24,310 nt of DNA from Chloroflexota bacterium (GTDB lineage: Bacteria > Chloroflexota > Ktedonobacteria > Ktedonobacterales > Ktedonobacteraceae). The stretch covers positions 1 to 24,310 of the forward strand of contig VBHI01000006.1 of the NCBI GenBank assembly GCA_005881495.1. The letters run 5' to 3'. The position numbers and the translations under genes are program-made. How positions within the stretch are numbered: the first letter of the stretch is position 1; each line of letters opens with the position of its first letter. This document shows, piece by piece, positions 15,765 to 23,951 of the stretch. The notes under the pieces are model-generated. The model was given only the letters and a program-made list of their open reading frames with translations. It was not told the DNA's origin and searched no databases.

Positions 15765-16652
15765 CTACTCCAGGGTGGATTGCTGGCTCTCTTCACGTGT
15801 TTTCAAAGAAGGGGATGGCGCAGATGCACACGACTCACGAGTAATCAGTGTCGTCGCCAGTTCAACGCGCAGACTATCAAGAGATTCGCCTGCAACCAAG
15901 CGTAAGAGCATAGTGGTGGCTACACGTCCCATGTCGAAAAGGGGCTGGCGCACGGAGGTGAGACTCGGACTGACGATGCCAGTAAACGGTATATCGTCAA
16001 AACCGATCACGCTCACGCCTTCAGGCACGCGAATGTTGCGCAGGTAGAGTGCTTTATAGATGCCCATCGCTTGCATATCGCTTCCGGCAAAGATCGCCGT
16101 GGGCGGGTCAGGCAAAGCGAGCAGAGCGCTGGTTTGAATGTAGCCAGACTGGAGGCGAAAATCGCCGGGGCGAATGAGTTCGGGATCGATGGGTATTCCA
16201 GCTGCCTCCAAAGCAGCACGATAGCCCGCCATCCTATCCAAACTACAGCTCAATGAGGCTGGACCGGCAATCATAGCAATGCGCCTATGCCCAAGCGACA
16301 GTAAATACTCCACGGCCACCCGTCCACCCGCCCAGTTCGTGGCTCCTACTGATGGAACATCTGGGCCGAGTTCACCACGGTGATCGACAACGACGAACGA
16401 GATCCCGCGTCCTCCTAATTCATCTAAGTGGGAGGATTGACCATGGGCTAACACAAGAATTGCTCCATCGGTGGCACGATCAGTGATTTTGGCGAGCCAT
16501 TGTCTCTCTTCAAGGGACTGGTCGTCAGTGAAAGAGAGTGCCAGGCGCAAGCCTGTGCGCTTCAGAGCTTCCTCAACGCCACGAACAATCTCGGTCACAT
16601 ACGGATTCCCGTGAGTCCCTATTGAAGCTATAATATTGAATGAGGCCATCAC
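15765..16652 (-). pseudogene. LacI-family regulator lacking its DNA-binding domain
   Basis: The 295-residue frame matches the periplasmic-binding-protein-like sensor of LacI regulators: NPYVTEIVRGVEEALKRTG (16-34), RVAVEYLLSLGHRRIAMIAG (110-129), AIFAGSDMQAMGIYKAL (186-202), and VPEGVSVIGFDDIPFTGIVSPSLTSV (209-234). LacI proteins begin with a helix-turn-helix and hinge helix of about 55 residues; these are absent. The frame opens with GTG-ATG right before the sensor domain, and a TGA lies a few codons upstream, so no DNA-binding part is encoded in frame. The three bases after the lost domain abut unrelated sequence leading to a divergent sigma-factor fragment. The regulator probably no longer binds DNA. 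It was likely the repressor of the operon that follows. Confidence 0.85.
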
Positions 16653-16704
16653 GGTACACCGAGGGCGTCAATTTCACCTGTGCTCTTTGAACAAGGAGAC
16701 GACT

Positions 16705-16860
16705 GTGGACGAAGAAAGAGAGCAGGAGGCCAAGAGCCTCGAACAATATCTTCGCGAGATTCAGAGTATTCTTCCAAGTACTCAAGAGGAAGAAGTGCAA
16801 CTTGTACAACAAATGGAACGTGGCAAGGAACAGCCTACGATCCCTTCCATTCGTCCTTGA
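16705..16860 (+). pseudogene. Sigma-70 factor fragment (region 1.2)
   Basis: A 51-codon frame starts at GTG 16705 after AAGGAGACGACT. Residues 11-41 (SLEQYLREIQSILPSTQEEE, then VQLVQQMERGK) match region 1.2 of primary/group 2 sigma factors, the segment that recognises the discriminator. After MERGKE the likeness ends and a TGA follows within ten codons. Regions 2, 3 and 4, needed for -10 and -35 binding, are absent. The good ribosome binding site suggests the true start of a former gene. A downstream open stretch (about 16841-16948) carries PFVLEQVKVGLFRKLADSG, which I cannot assign. Confidence 0.7.
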
Positions 16861-16944
16861 GCAAGTCAAAGTAGGGCTCTTCCGCAAGCTCGCTGATTCG
16901 GGAGCGCTACTGATTCTGCTTGACCCGAAGTCAACAAACTACCA

Positions 16945-17658
16945 CTAGCGATCATAGTACAGGATGCGCCCGCAGTTTGTACATGTTTGCAGGTCTTTAC
17001 TGGTACGCACATGCTGTAGCTCACTGGGCGTTAAAATTACGCGGCACCACTGGCACGAATTTTGTTCAATCTTAGAGACAGCCCGGCCTTGCTTCGTGCG
17101 GCGCATCGCATCATAACGGCTGAGGATCTCAGCATCGATGCTGCTTGCCATCTGCGCGCGCCTGGCCTGTAATTCTTGTTTGCGCGCTGCAAGTTGATCT
17201 CGCCGCGCTACCAATATCTCGCTTTCCCTGGCCCAGGCTGCTTCTGCCTGCTCAAGCGCTTCAGCTTTACGATGTGCTATCTCCTGTAATGACTCAGCAG
17301 CTTCCATCACCTCCAGCGCCATATCCTCCTAGCGATTCTGCTGTGCTCGCAGGCGCTGTACTTCTTGCTGCAAAGAATAGAGTTCTTTGGGATTATTTAC
17401 CGTTCCACTATAGAGACGTTTCTCTTGCGCACTAAGGCGTTGACTTAATTCTTCAAGCGCCCATTCCGCTTCCTTCTGACCTTGCAGGCCAGTGCGCAGG
17501 TGCTGCTGCGCTATGTTATATTCTGCACGCATCTTCTGTAGCCCGGAATTTCCTTGCAGGGCATTCGTTACAGCTTGCTCCTCGGATACAAGGCGATCAA
17601 GTTCGAGGTCGAGTTGCTGCAACTCAAAAAGTGCGGCAGCGATCTGTGTCGTGCTCAT
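16945..17658 (-). pseudogene. Coiled-coil C4 zinc-ribbon protein (COG1579 type) split by an amber codon
   Basis: Two open stretches lie in the same frame, 17658-17329 (109 residues) and 17322-16945 (125 residues), separated by only TAG GAG GAT. Together they give the coiled coil plus C-terminal zinc ribbon of COG1579 proteins, whose usual length is about 240. The first half is heptad-rich (FELQQLDLELDRLVSEEQAV onward) and includes GTVNNPKELYSLQQEV, a conserved family segment. The second half ends with CQWC and CTNC zinc ligands around 90-117. One base change (CAG to TAG) at 17329-17331 explains the split. The bases across the stop read TAGGAGGATATG, so a Shine-Dalgarno-like AGGAGG stands just before the next ATG and reinitiation is conceivable. 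Function of the family is unsettled; nucleic-acid binding is suspected. Confidence 0.82.
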
Positions 17659-17794
17659 CGGCCGGCAATCTCCTTTCGAGCCTACGACATGAAGGTAGTT
17701 GAGGTTATGTTTAACTCTTATTGTACCCCGCTGTTATCCTGAGAGCAAGGGGGTACACATGAATATCAAGCATATCCATTAGTTACCATTTCTT

Positions 17795-17823
17795 TTGACG
17801 GAACATGATGTTTTGTTTACAAT
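17795..17823 (+). promoter_or_regulatory. Sigma-70 promoter of the cupin gene
   Basis: TTGACG (17795-17800) and TACAAT (17818-17823) are separated by exactly 17 bases. Transcription would begin around 17830, some 60 bases before the cupin start. Confidence 0.7.
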
Positions 17824-17893
17824 GAGGCTCTAAACTGGTAAGAAATCTTCTTTTTGATTGAGAACTGAATGTGCGAATAAGGAGTGAAGAGAG

Positions 17894-18214
17894 ATGCAGG
17901 TTCTCCGCTGGCAAGAGGCGATAGCGCCACAGGAACAAGAGTTATTCCAGCGTATGCAGCGCGAAGGACTCACACCATACACCTGGTCAAACGGTCCTGG
18001 CGATAGCTATGCTGTGCATAGTCATACGTACGAAAAAGTTCTCTATTGTGTGCGCGGCTCTATTCGTTTTGTACTACCCGACCATGCTGATACAATTGGG
18101 AATATGAGCGCGATTGATCTCGCGCCCGGCGATTGCTTCATCCTCCCTGCAGGTGTACGACACAGCGCACTGGTCGGGCCACAGGGAGTGACATGTTTGG
18201 AGGCCGCCCGCTAG
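17894..18214 (+). CDS. Small single-domain cupin protein
   Basis: A 106-residue beta-barrel protein. Cupin motif 1 is present as HSHTYEK with His42, His44 and Glu47 as metal ligands, followed by CVRGSIRFVL. Motif 2 reads PGDCFILPAGVRHSA with His90 as the fourth ligand. The start ATG follows AAGGAGTGAAGAGAG. It is a lone gene with its own promoter and converges on the protease gene with only 5 bases between stops. Cupins of this size can be metal-dependent enzymes or sugar/ligand-binding proteins, and the sequence does not tell which. Confidence 0.88.
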   Translation: MQVLRWQEAIAPQEQELFQRMQREGLTPYTWSNGPGDSYAVHSHTYEKVLYCVRGSIRFVLPDHADTIGNMSAIDLAPGDCFILPAGVRHSALVGPQGVTCLEAAR

Positions 18215-18219
18215 CCCGG

Positions 18220-20577
18220 CTATTGCACTGTCACAACTACAGCGTCAACAAAGAAATCTGAGGTCTGAGGTTTTCCAGGGGCGTTCGTGCCACGGAACAA
18301 GAGCGTGACCGACTTACCTTTGTAGGCATGTAAACTGGCGGAAACGTCAAAGCTCTCCTGTACCCAGTTGTTGGTCACGTTCGTATTACATTTCTGCTGC
18401 ATAGTACGGATCGAGCCGCCACTACTATTCAGGAGCTGGCTACTAAACGTGTCTAAGCACTGCCTGGTCGTCTTGTTTGTGTCTGAGTACCACCAGTAGG
18501 TCAGGATGATTTTATTGTAGCTCGCTGGAACAGTGATGCTCTGCCAGATACGGTCATTGCAATCTGCATAGCCGCAGAGGTAGGCGCTATACAGACCGCT
18601 ATACGCATTGGAAGGGTCTATAAGCTGGTAGCCTTTGGTTGATGACTCTTGCCAGGGATCCTGGCCGATTTCAAAATCGCCATTTTTAATGAGCGGTGGG
18701 GGCGGCGCAGTAGTGGTTGACGTCGGTGTCACAGTTGGCGTGCTTGCCGGTGACGGCATAGGAGTGGGAGTACTGGTTGGCGAGGGCGTCGGTGTCGGCG
18801 TCCCACCACCGGAGAGCGCGACCAGATCGCGAGCCAAGTTGTAGATATCTGGCGAGCCAATGCCGCTTGCCAGGTCGTAGGCGCTTGTAGCCGGGTAATA
18901 GAGGTTGTTTCCTATGGTGATATCGTGGAAGGCAGGAAACTGCTGCTGCGCATTGAAGAGACCATAGAGCGCTGGATTGGCGAAACCGATACGCTTCTTG
19001 CCTTGCGCTTGCAAATACTGGTTGATCAGCGCGGTACTGCCTGCCCAGAGTGGAGCACTGGCACTGGTGCCGCCGATAATGATCCAGCCGCTGCCAGGGC
19101 ACCCTGAATTTATCACCGTACAATACATTGCATAGCCGGTGGCCGGGTCGGCATCGGCTGAGACATCTGGTACCTCGCGAAAGCCGTTACTGTACTGGTT
19201 GTGAACGCCTGGACCAGTCTGCCAGCCGGGCTGTTTGAAGGTATTGCTAATGCCGCCGCCGCCACCAGAACCTTTGGGGCCGCGCTGGGTATCATTCGGA
19301 TTTGACCACACCGACTCGGTGCCATACGCTCCCCCATTCAGCTGCAGATTCGTACCGCCAACGCCGGTAATATAGGGGTCGCCAGCGGGTGAATCTACCG
19401 CGAGATTCGTGTCACCGCAGTCATAGGCTCCGGAGTCGCCAGAGGCCGCAAAGATAGATATGCCCTGCGCGGCGCCCTGCTTGTAAATGGCATCGAGCGT
19501 GTGCAGTTCAGCATTCCCAGTGTTTGCTTCGCACAACCCCCAACTGGTGGAGACGATCTGCGCTTTATTATCCGTGACGATCCTGTTATACGTATCGTTC
19601 AGTCCCTGCGTCGTGTTGGGGCCTTCGTAGACGATCTGGCTGGCATGAGGGGACATTGCTGCCAGAACCTCCATATCTAACTCGACCTCAATTGCGCCCT
19701 GTCCTGCTGAGCCGTTAAAACCATCCACCAGCACTTTGTTGATAGAGGGATTGCCAAGACTGTAGTTCTGGAGATATTGAGCGACATCGTTTGGTTGATA
19801 GCCATCCAGTTCAAAAAGAGCAACGGTCTGGTTATCTCCCAGGATACCCGCGCTATGCAATTGAGCGGCATCGTAGGCTCCCGTCAGATCTTTTGGACCG
19901 TAGCCGCCGGTCGGCCCTGCCAGGTGGTTGTAGCGTAGTTGTTTCGCGATCTGTTTCGCGATGGACTGGCGATAGAACTGGCCGCGCTGGTAGAGGGGAT
20001 GGTACTGTACGCTGTTGTCCAGGCCGCTGATCGAGGCAATCAATTGGCTGACCGATCCAGGGACTGTGGGTGCCGTCGCGTTGGCATAAAAGGTGCGTTT
20101 CCCCAGTTGGTACGTGTTGATCCGTGTGTTAAATGTCTGCTGGGCCTGTGCGACCGTACCTGTCGCATCGATGAGCAGATTATTGGGAGCGACGCTGGTG
20201 ACGATCAATCCCTGGCTCTGTAAGAACGCTACGACCTGCTGCACCTGGTCAGGCGTTGGCGCGAATAACTGGTTATACTGTTCTGGCGTTACATACTGCT
20301 GATAGTGTGACGATTGGGGATCATAGAGAGCACTTAACAGGCTATCCAGCTCGGCCTGGTTGCGCAGTTGTAGACCGATGGAGAGATTGAGTCGCTGGTT
20401 GGCATCGGCTGCTTGCAACAGGCGCGCCTGCTGCACGAGTGGCACAGCCTGGCCATAGAGGGTGACGGGTTGTTGGAGGTCTGCACGTACAACCATGCGT
20501 ACTGCTATCAAACTGGTGCCAATTAGCAGAAGAGCCACCGTACTAAATAAGACGTTCCGTACAATTTTCCGTTGCAT
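18220..20577 (-). CDS. Secreted sedolisin (S53) serine-carboxyl protease with C-terminal binding-like domain
   Basis: A 785-residue acid-active endopeptidase. Residues 1-32 form a signal peptide/anchor (FSTVALLLIGTSLIAV). Residues about 40-190 are the S53 activation prodomain (SSHYQQYVTPEQYNQLF). The catalytic domain runs to about 588: Glu297 and Asp301 (IEVELD), the oxyanion Asp381 (ASGDSG), and Ser505 in GGTSASAP. The C-terminal calcium site lies around HDITIGNN and YDLASGIGSPD. A Thr/Pro/Ser linker (593-625) joins a 155-residue beta-rich domain starting NGDFEIGQDPW, which looks like a carbohydrate-binding or jelly-roll module. The ATG at 20577 follows GGAGAA; the upstream extension to 20604 is less likely. 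It is probably released outside the cell to digest proteins, with the last domain holding it on polymers. Confidence 0.93.
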   Translation of the reverse strand: MQRKIVRNVLFSTVALLLIGTSLIAVRMVVRADLQQPVTLYGQAVPLVQQARLLQAADANQRLNLSIGLQLRNQAELDSLLSALYDPQSSHYQQYVTPEQYNQLFAPTPDQVQQVVAFLQSQGLIVTSVAPNNLLIDATGTVAQAQQTFNTRINTYQLGKRTFYANATAPTVPGSVSQLIASISGLDNSVQYHPLYQRGQFYRQSIAKQIAKQLRYNHLAGPTGGYGPKDLTGAYDAAQLHSAGILGDNQTVALFELDGYQPNDVAQYLQNYSLGNPSINKVLVDGFNGSAGQGAIEVELDMEVLAAMSPHASQIVYEGPNTTQGLNDTYNRIVTDNKAQIVSTSWGLCEANTGNAELHTLDAIYKQGAAQGISIFAASGDSGAYDCGDTNLAVDSPAGDPYITGVGGTNLQLNGGAYGTESVWSNPNDTQRGPKGSGGGGGISNTFKQPGWQTGPGVHNQYSNGFREVPDVSADADPATGYAMYCTVINSGCPGSGWIIIGGTSASAPLWAGSTALINQYLQAQGKKRIGFANPALYGLFNAQQQFPAFHDITIGNNLYYPATSAYDLASGIGSPDIYNLARDLVALSGGGTPTPTPSPTSTPTPMPSPASTPTVTPTSTTTAPPPPLIKNGDFEIGQDPWQESSTKGYQLIDPSNAYSGLYSAYLCGYADCNDRIWQSITVPASYNKIILTYWWYSDTNKTTRQCLDTFSSQLLNSSGGSIRTMQQKCNTNVTNNWVQESFDVSASLHAYKGKSVTLLFRGTNAPGKPQTSDFFVDAVVVTVQ

Positions 20578-21017
20578 ACTACATTCTCCACACGACAATG
20601 ACAATAAGTGCCTAAAAAAGGCAAAAAGCTACTATGAAAGTAAACGCAACTTATGATTGAGTTTGACCATTTTGGGCTAGGCGGGGGTTTTTGTAACGAA
20701 GGTGGACAGAAAATTCCCTATCTGGCCCGAATAATCGAGTTACCTTCTTGACAGCGGGTGTAAAATCGGAGAGGTTAAGCACGACCCCCGGCATTACGTA
20801 ACAGGCGACCACCTGCATTGTGTAACAGGCGACCACCTCATCAACCGTGTTGTAGCGCGTCACAAGCCGTTTTCCTATGCACTTTCAGCCATGACCCAGT
20901 ATATTGTACTTGGAGAGAGGGGTTCCATGAACCTCGAACCCTCGTGATAGAAGCTCCTCGCGCCAGGTCGACGCGATGGAGTCAGGTGCGCATAATTGCA
21001 TCGCAAAGGAGAACACT
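20578..21017. other. Intergenic region between protease and formaldehyde dehydrogenase genes
   Basis: No gene is well supported. A 70-residue minus-strand open frame (20651-20863) has no family likeness, has a repetitive start made of the direct repeat described separately, and lacks a clear ribosome binding site. The stretch would hold both divergent promoters, but I found no convincing -35/-10 pair for either. Confidence 0.45.
20798..20838. repeat. 17-bp direct repeat
   Basis: GTAACAGGCGACCACCT occurs at 20798-20814 and 20822-20838, with a period of 24 bases. It lies between the divergent protease and dehydrogenase genes, where a pair of direct half-sites could bind a regulator. A role is not shown. 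Confidence 0.6.
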
Positions 21018-22211
21018 ATGCCAGGTAATAGGTGCGTTGTCTATGTGGAGCCGGGGAAGGTGAGCGTCGAAACGATCGACTACCCCAAGCTCGAATTACC
21101 GGAACAGAACCGCAAATGTGACCACGGTGTCATCCTGAAGATCGTGGCGACCAACATTTGTGGCAGCGATCAGCACATGGTGCGTGGCCGCACCACCGCT
21201 CCTAAAGGTCAAACGCTCGGGCACGAGATCACCGGTGAAGTCATTGAACTCGGTCGCGATGTTGAGTACATCAAGATGGGTGACCTCGTTTCTGTGCCGT
21301 TCAACATCGCCTGCGGACGCTGCCGGATGTGCAAGGCGGGCCATACCGGCGTCTGCCTCAACGTCAACCCTGCTCGACCCGGCGCAGCCTACGGCTATGT
21401 CGATATGGGTGGCTGGGTAGGCGGCCAGGCTGAGTATGTCCTGGTGCCCTACGCGGACTGGAACCTGTTAAAGTTCCCTGACAAGGACCAGGCCATGGCG
21501 AAGATCAAGGATCTGACCATGCTCTCGGATATCTTCCCGACCGGGTACCACGGAGCCTTCACTGCCGGCGTGACGACCGGATCGACGGTCTACGTTGCCG
21601 GTGGCGGACCGGTTGGCCTGGCGTGCGCCGCCTCGGCGCATTTGCTCGGCGCGGCCGTGGTCATCGTCGGCGATATGAACCCTGAGCGGCTCGATCAGGC
21701 CCGCAGCTTCGGCTGCGAAACCATTGACCTCAGGCAGAGCGGCGAACTGCCCGACATGATCGCCCAAATCGTCGGTGAGCCGGTGGTGGACGCGGCCATC
21801 GACTGTGTCGGCTTTGAGGCACGCGGCCACGGCGCTGGTGCAGGAGAGGCTCCGGCGACGGTGCTCAACGATGTCATGAGCATCACCCAAGTTGGCGGGC
21901 GAGTGGGTATTCCTGGCCTGTATGTGACCGGCGACCCGGGCGGGATCGACGAGAACGCCAAGATTGGCCAACTCGGCGTCCGCATCGGTTTGGGCTGGGC
22001 CAAGTCCCTCTCCTTCACCACCGGTCAATGCCCGGTCATGCGGTACCATCGCCAGTTGATGAATGCGATCTTGCACGACAAGGTGCAGATCGCCAAGGCG
22101 GTCAACGCCACAATCATTACTCTGGAGGAGGCCCCGCAGGGCTACGTGGACTTCGACAAGGGAGCCGCCAAGAAGTTCGTCCTCAACCCACATGGCATGG
22201 TCACCGCCTAA
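21018..22211 (+). CDS. fdhA: Glutathione-independent, zinc- and NAD-dependent formaldehyde dehydrogenase
   Basis: A 397-residue medium-chain dehydrogenase that oxidises formaldehyde to formate without added glutathione. Catalytic zinc ligands are Cys48 (ICGSDQHMVRG), His69 (LGHE) and Asp171 (SDIFPTGYHG), the Asp being typical of this subfamily. The structural zinc uses Cys99, 102, 105 and 113. The NAD site is VAGGGPVGLACAASAHLLG (193-211), with an acidic residue at the end of the second strand (GDMNPERL). Segments NPARPGAAYGYVDMGGW and GGQAEYVLVPYADWNLLKFP are characteristic. The ATG at 21018 follows AAGGAGAACACT; the frame extends upstream to 20976 without a binding site. It is followed by a terminator and stands alone. 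It would serve detoxification. Confidence 0.93.
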   Translation: MPGNRCVVYVEPGKVSVETIDYPKLELPEQNRKCDHGVILKIVATNICGSDQHMVRGRTTAPKGQTLGHEITGEVIELGRDVEYIKMGDLVSVPFNIACGRCRMCKAGHTGVCLNVNPARPGAAYGYVDMGGWVGGQAEYVLVPYADWNLLKFPDKDQAMAKIKDLTMLSDIFPTGYHGAFTAGVTTGSTVYVAGGGPVGLACAASAHLLGAAVVIVGDMNPERLDQARSFGCETIDLRQSGELPDMIAQIVGEPVVDAAIDCVGFEARGHGAGAGEAPATVLNDVMSITQVGGRVGIPGLYVTGDPGGIDENAKIGQLGVRIGLGWAKSLSFTTGQCPVMRYHRQLMNAILHDKVQIAKAVNATIITLEEAPQGYVDFDKGAAKKFVLNPHGMVTA

Positions 22212-22244
22212 GTGACGAGCCAGCGGGCGATTACAAGCGAGAGG

Positions 22245-22284
22245 AGAAGAGGTCACGGGCTTTGTTCGTGGCCTCTTCTTAAAT
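22245..22284 (+). terminator. Rho-independent terminator after fdhA
   Basis: AGAAGAGGTCACG (22245-22257) pairs with CGTGGCCTCTTCT (22267-22279) over 13 bp with one G-U pair and a 9-base loop. T and A/T-rich sequence follows, and the stem starts 33 bases past the fdhA stop. Confidence 0.75.
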
Positions 22285-22423
22285 CTTATATCGAAAGTTA
22301 CTACTCGGAGCGAGTGGGTGCTTGCCTTTGTCGATGGTATGGGCGGCACTCCGCTGATCGAGCTATACGTCGTTGCCAACGAACTCACTAAACGGATGTT
22401 CCCCAGAAAAAGGGGATGCTACG

Positions 22424-23713
22424 ATGGAAGATCAGGAACAGATACAACGAGAGTGTCTGCTTGCAGCACTCAAATACTTTGAACCGCATTCATTGAGGAG
22501 CGACCATCCGATCCTGATGGAGCTCCAGCTTAACCAGGAAGAGCAGGCCAGCTACACGCATAAATTTTTTGTCATGGTACAGGACAGAGGAGCCATTGTC
22601 TACCGGATGGGTGCAGGTCAGTATGCTGTGAGCGAGAACATCATCCCTGATGATCCAGCACGCGAGAAGGAAATGAATCGCCCCTTTGACCTGATCATTC
22701 GGGGTATCCCTGATGATCTACCAGAAACTGTAGCTGCTCTCTGCCGTTCCAGGCTCCATAATGCAGTCACTGAGCTGCTCAGTAAAACACGTCTGAAGGC
22801 TGTCAAGATCATGATCGAGACAGCTTCTTCTCGGCTCGACATGCATGCAGGTTCCCCTCTAGGGACGGAACATCCAGATCAAACGAGACCGAGTGACGAT
22901 CCCCCAATTGAGGTACGGGCTCTCCAATACCAAGCGCAACAACCGCTCTTTACTTTTGATCAGTTAGTTGTCCCTGACGCGCTCATGGAAGATCTTCTCT
23001 CCGCAGTCGAGGTCATGTGGGTAGAGCATAAAGTCTTCGACGAGTGGGGGCTCAGGACAATTCAGCCCTTTCCGCACTCTGCTTTGAATTTTCACGGACC
23101 ACCAGGCACAGGGAAAACGCTGGCGGCACATGCCATCGCACACACCCTCAAGCGGTCCATCTTAGTTGCGAGCTATGCGGAGATTGAGAGCAAGTTTCAT
23201 GGGGAGGGACCAAAAAATGTCAAGGCGATCTTTCATGCAGCAGAGAGAGATCAGGCGATCCTTTTTATCGATGAAGCAGATTCATTGCTCTCCAAGAGGC
23301 TAACCGAGGTCACACAAGGGTCTGAGCAAGCGATCAACTCGATGCGCAGCCAGTTGTTCATCTGTCTCCAGGAATTTCGCGGTGTGGTGATCTTTGCAAC
23401 GAACCTTGTCGAGAACTATGATAAGGCGTTTGAGACGCGGGTACGCTATCTCCACTTCCCACTGCCAGACGAACACTGCCGACGAGAGATCTGGTGCAGA
23501 CATCTTGTGCCACAGTTGCCATTGGCAGAGAACGTCTCCATCGATCAACTTGCAGCTTATGCTGACGACATCTGCGGTCGAGATATCAGAAATGCCGTCA
23601 TTGACGCAGCAGTAAGAGTGGCTCGATATGGGAAAGCTCAGGTCGAACTACGTGACCTCATCGAGGCTGTAGACCGGATTAAGGCGGCAAGGATCACTGT
23701 CAAGTCTTCATAG
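22424..23713 (+). CDS. AAA family ATPase with unrecognised N-terminal region
   Basis: A 429-residue protein. Residues 1-170 match nothing that I know; they contain a mixed alpha/beta part (SYTHKFFVMVQDRGAIVYRM) and an acidic proline-rich linker (150-165). The C-terminal AAA module has Walker A GPPGTGKT (225-232), Walker B ILFIDEAD (279-286), sensor 1 Asn327 (FATN), Arg339/Arg341 as possible arginine fingers, and the sensor 2 helix GRDIRNAVIDAA (385-396). No protease, helicase or membrane domain is present, so it is likely a remodelling ATPase working with partners encoded elsewhere. The start ATG 22424 follows AAAAGGGG; the frame extends to 22373 without a good site. It is preceded by a terminator and appears monocistronic. 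Confidence 0.85.
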   Translation: MEDQEQIQRECLLAALKYFEPHSLRSDHPILMELQLNQEEQASYTHKFFVMVQDRGAIVYRMGAGQYAVSENIIPDDPAREKEMNRPFDLIIRGIPDDLPETVAALCRSRLHNAVTELLSKTRLKAVKIMIETASSRLDMHAGSPLGTEHPDQTRPSDDPPIEVRALQYQAQQPLFTFDQLVVPDALMEDLLSAVEVMWVEHKVFDEWGLRTIQPFPHSALNFHGPPGTGKTLAAHAIAHTLKRSILVASYAEIESKFHGEGPKNVKAIFHAAERDQAILFIDEADSLLSKRLTEVTQGSEQAINSMRSQLFICLQEFRGVVIFATNLVENYDKAFETRVRYLHFPLPDEHCRREIWCRHLVPQLPLAENVSIDQLAAYADDICGRDIRNAVIDAAVRVARYGKAQVELRDLIEAVDRIKAARITVKSS

Positions 23714-23812
23714 AGATTGGGCCTCTGTCACTTTCGATGATCCAAAGGGCTGGCAAGAGGGGGAAAGAAGAGACCACTCCAAAGTGGGGGCAGACTGAGG
23801 ACCTCTTGAAGA

Positions 23813-23844
23813 TGTCTCAGCAAACGTCCTTGTTTGTTGAGACA
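23813..23844. repeat. 13-bp stem-loop between the AAA gene and the YceI-like gene
   Basis: TGTCTCAGCAAAC (23813-23825) and GTTTGTTGAGACA (23832-23844) are inverted with a single mismatch and a 6-base loop. The genes on both sides converge here. No T-run follows on either strand, but the position suggests a shared transcript end. The remaining bases from 23714 to 23951 show nothing else. Confidence 0.65.
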
Positions 23845-23951
23845 AATAGAGGTATCTCCAGGGCGGATGCCGCGTCTTTCTAGCTGTCAGCGATCTGTTA
23901 GCTGTTGAACAAAGCGTAGCTTAAAACTATGAAAAGAATATAAGGATTTTC

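Noticed and set aside
17329..17331. Recoding of the in-frame stop as selenocysteine, prompted by selA in the window
   Set aside because: The codon is TAG, whereas selenocysteine uses TGA, and the family has no conserved cysteine at this place.
21468..22388. A 306-residue minus-strand open frame
   Set aside because: It is opposite the formaldehyde dehydrogenase gene, which carries all zinc and NAD motifs.
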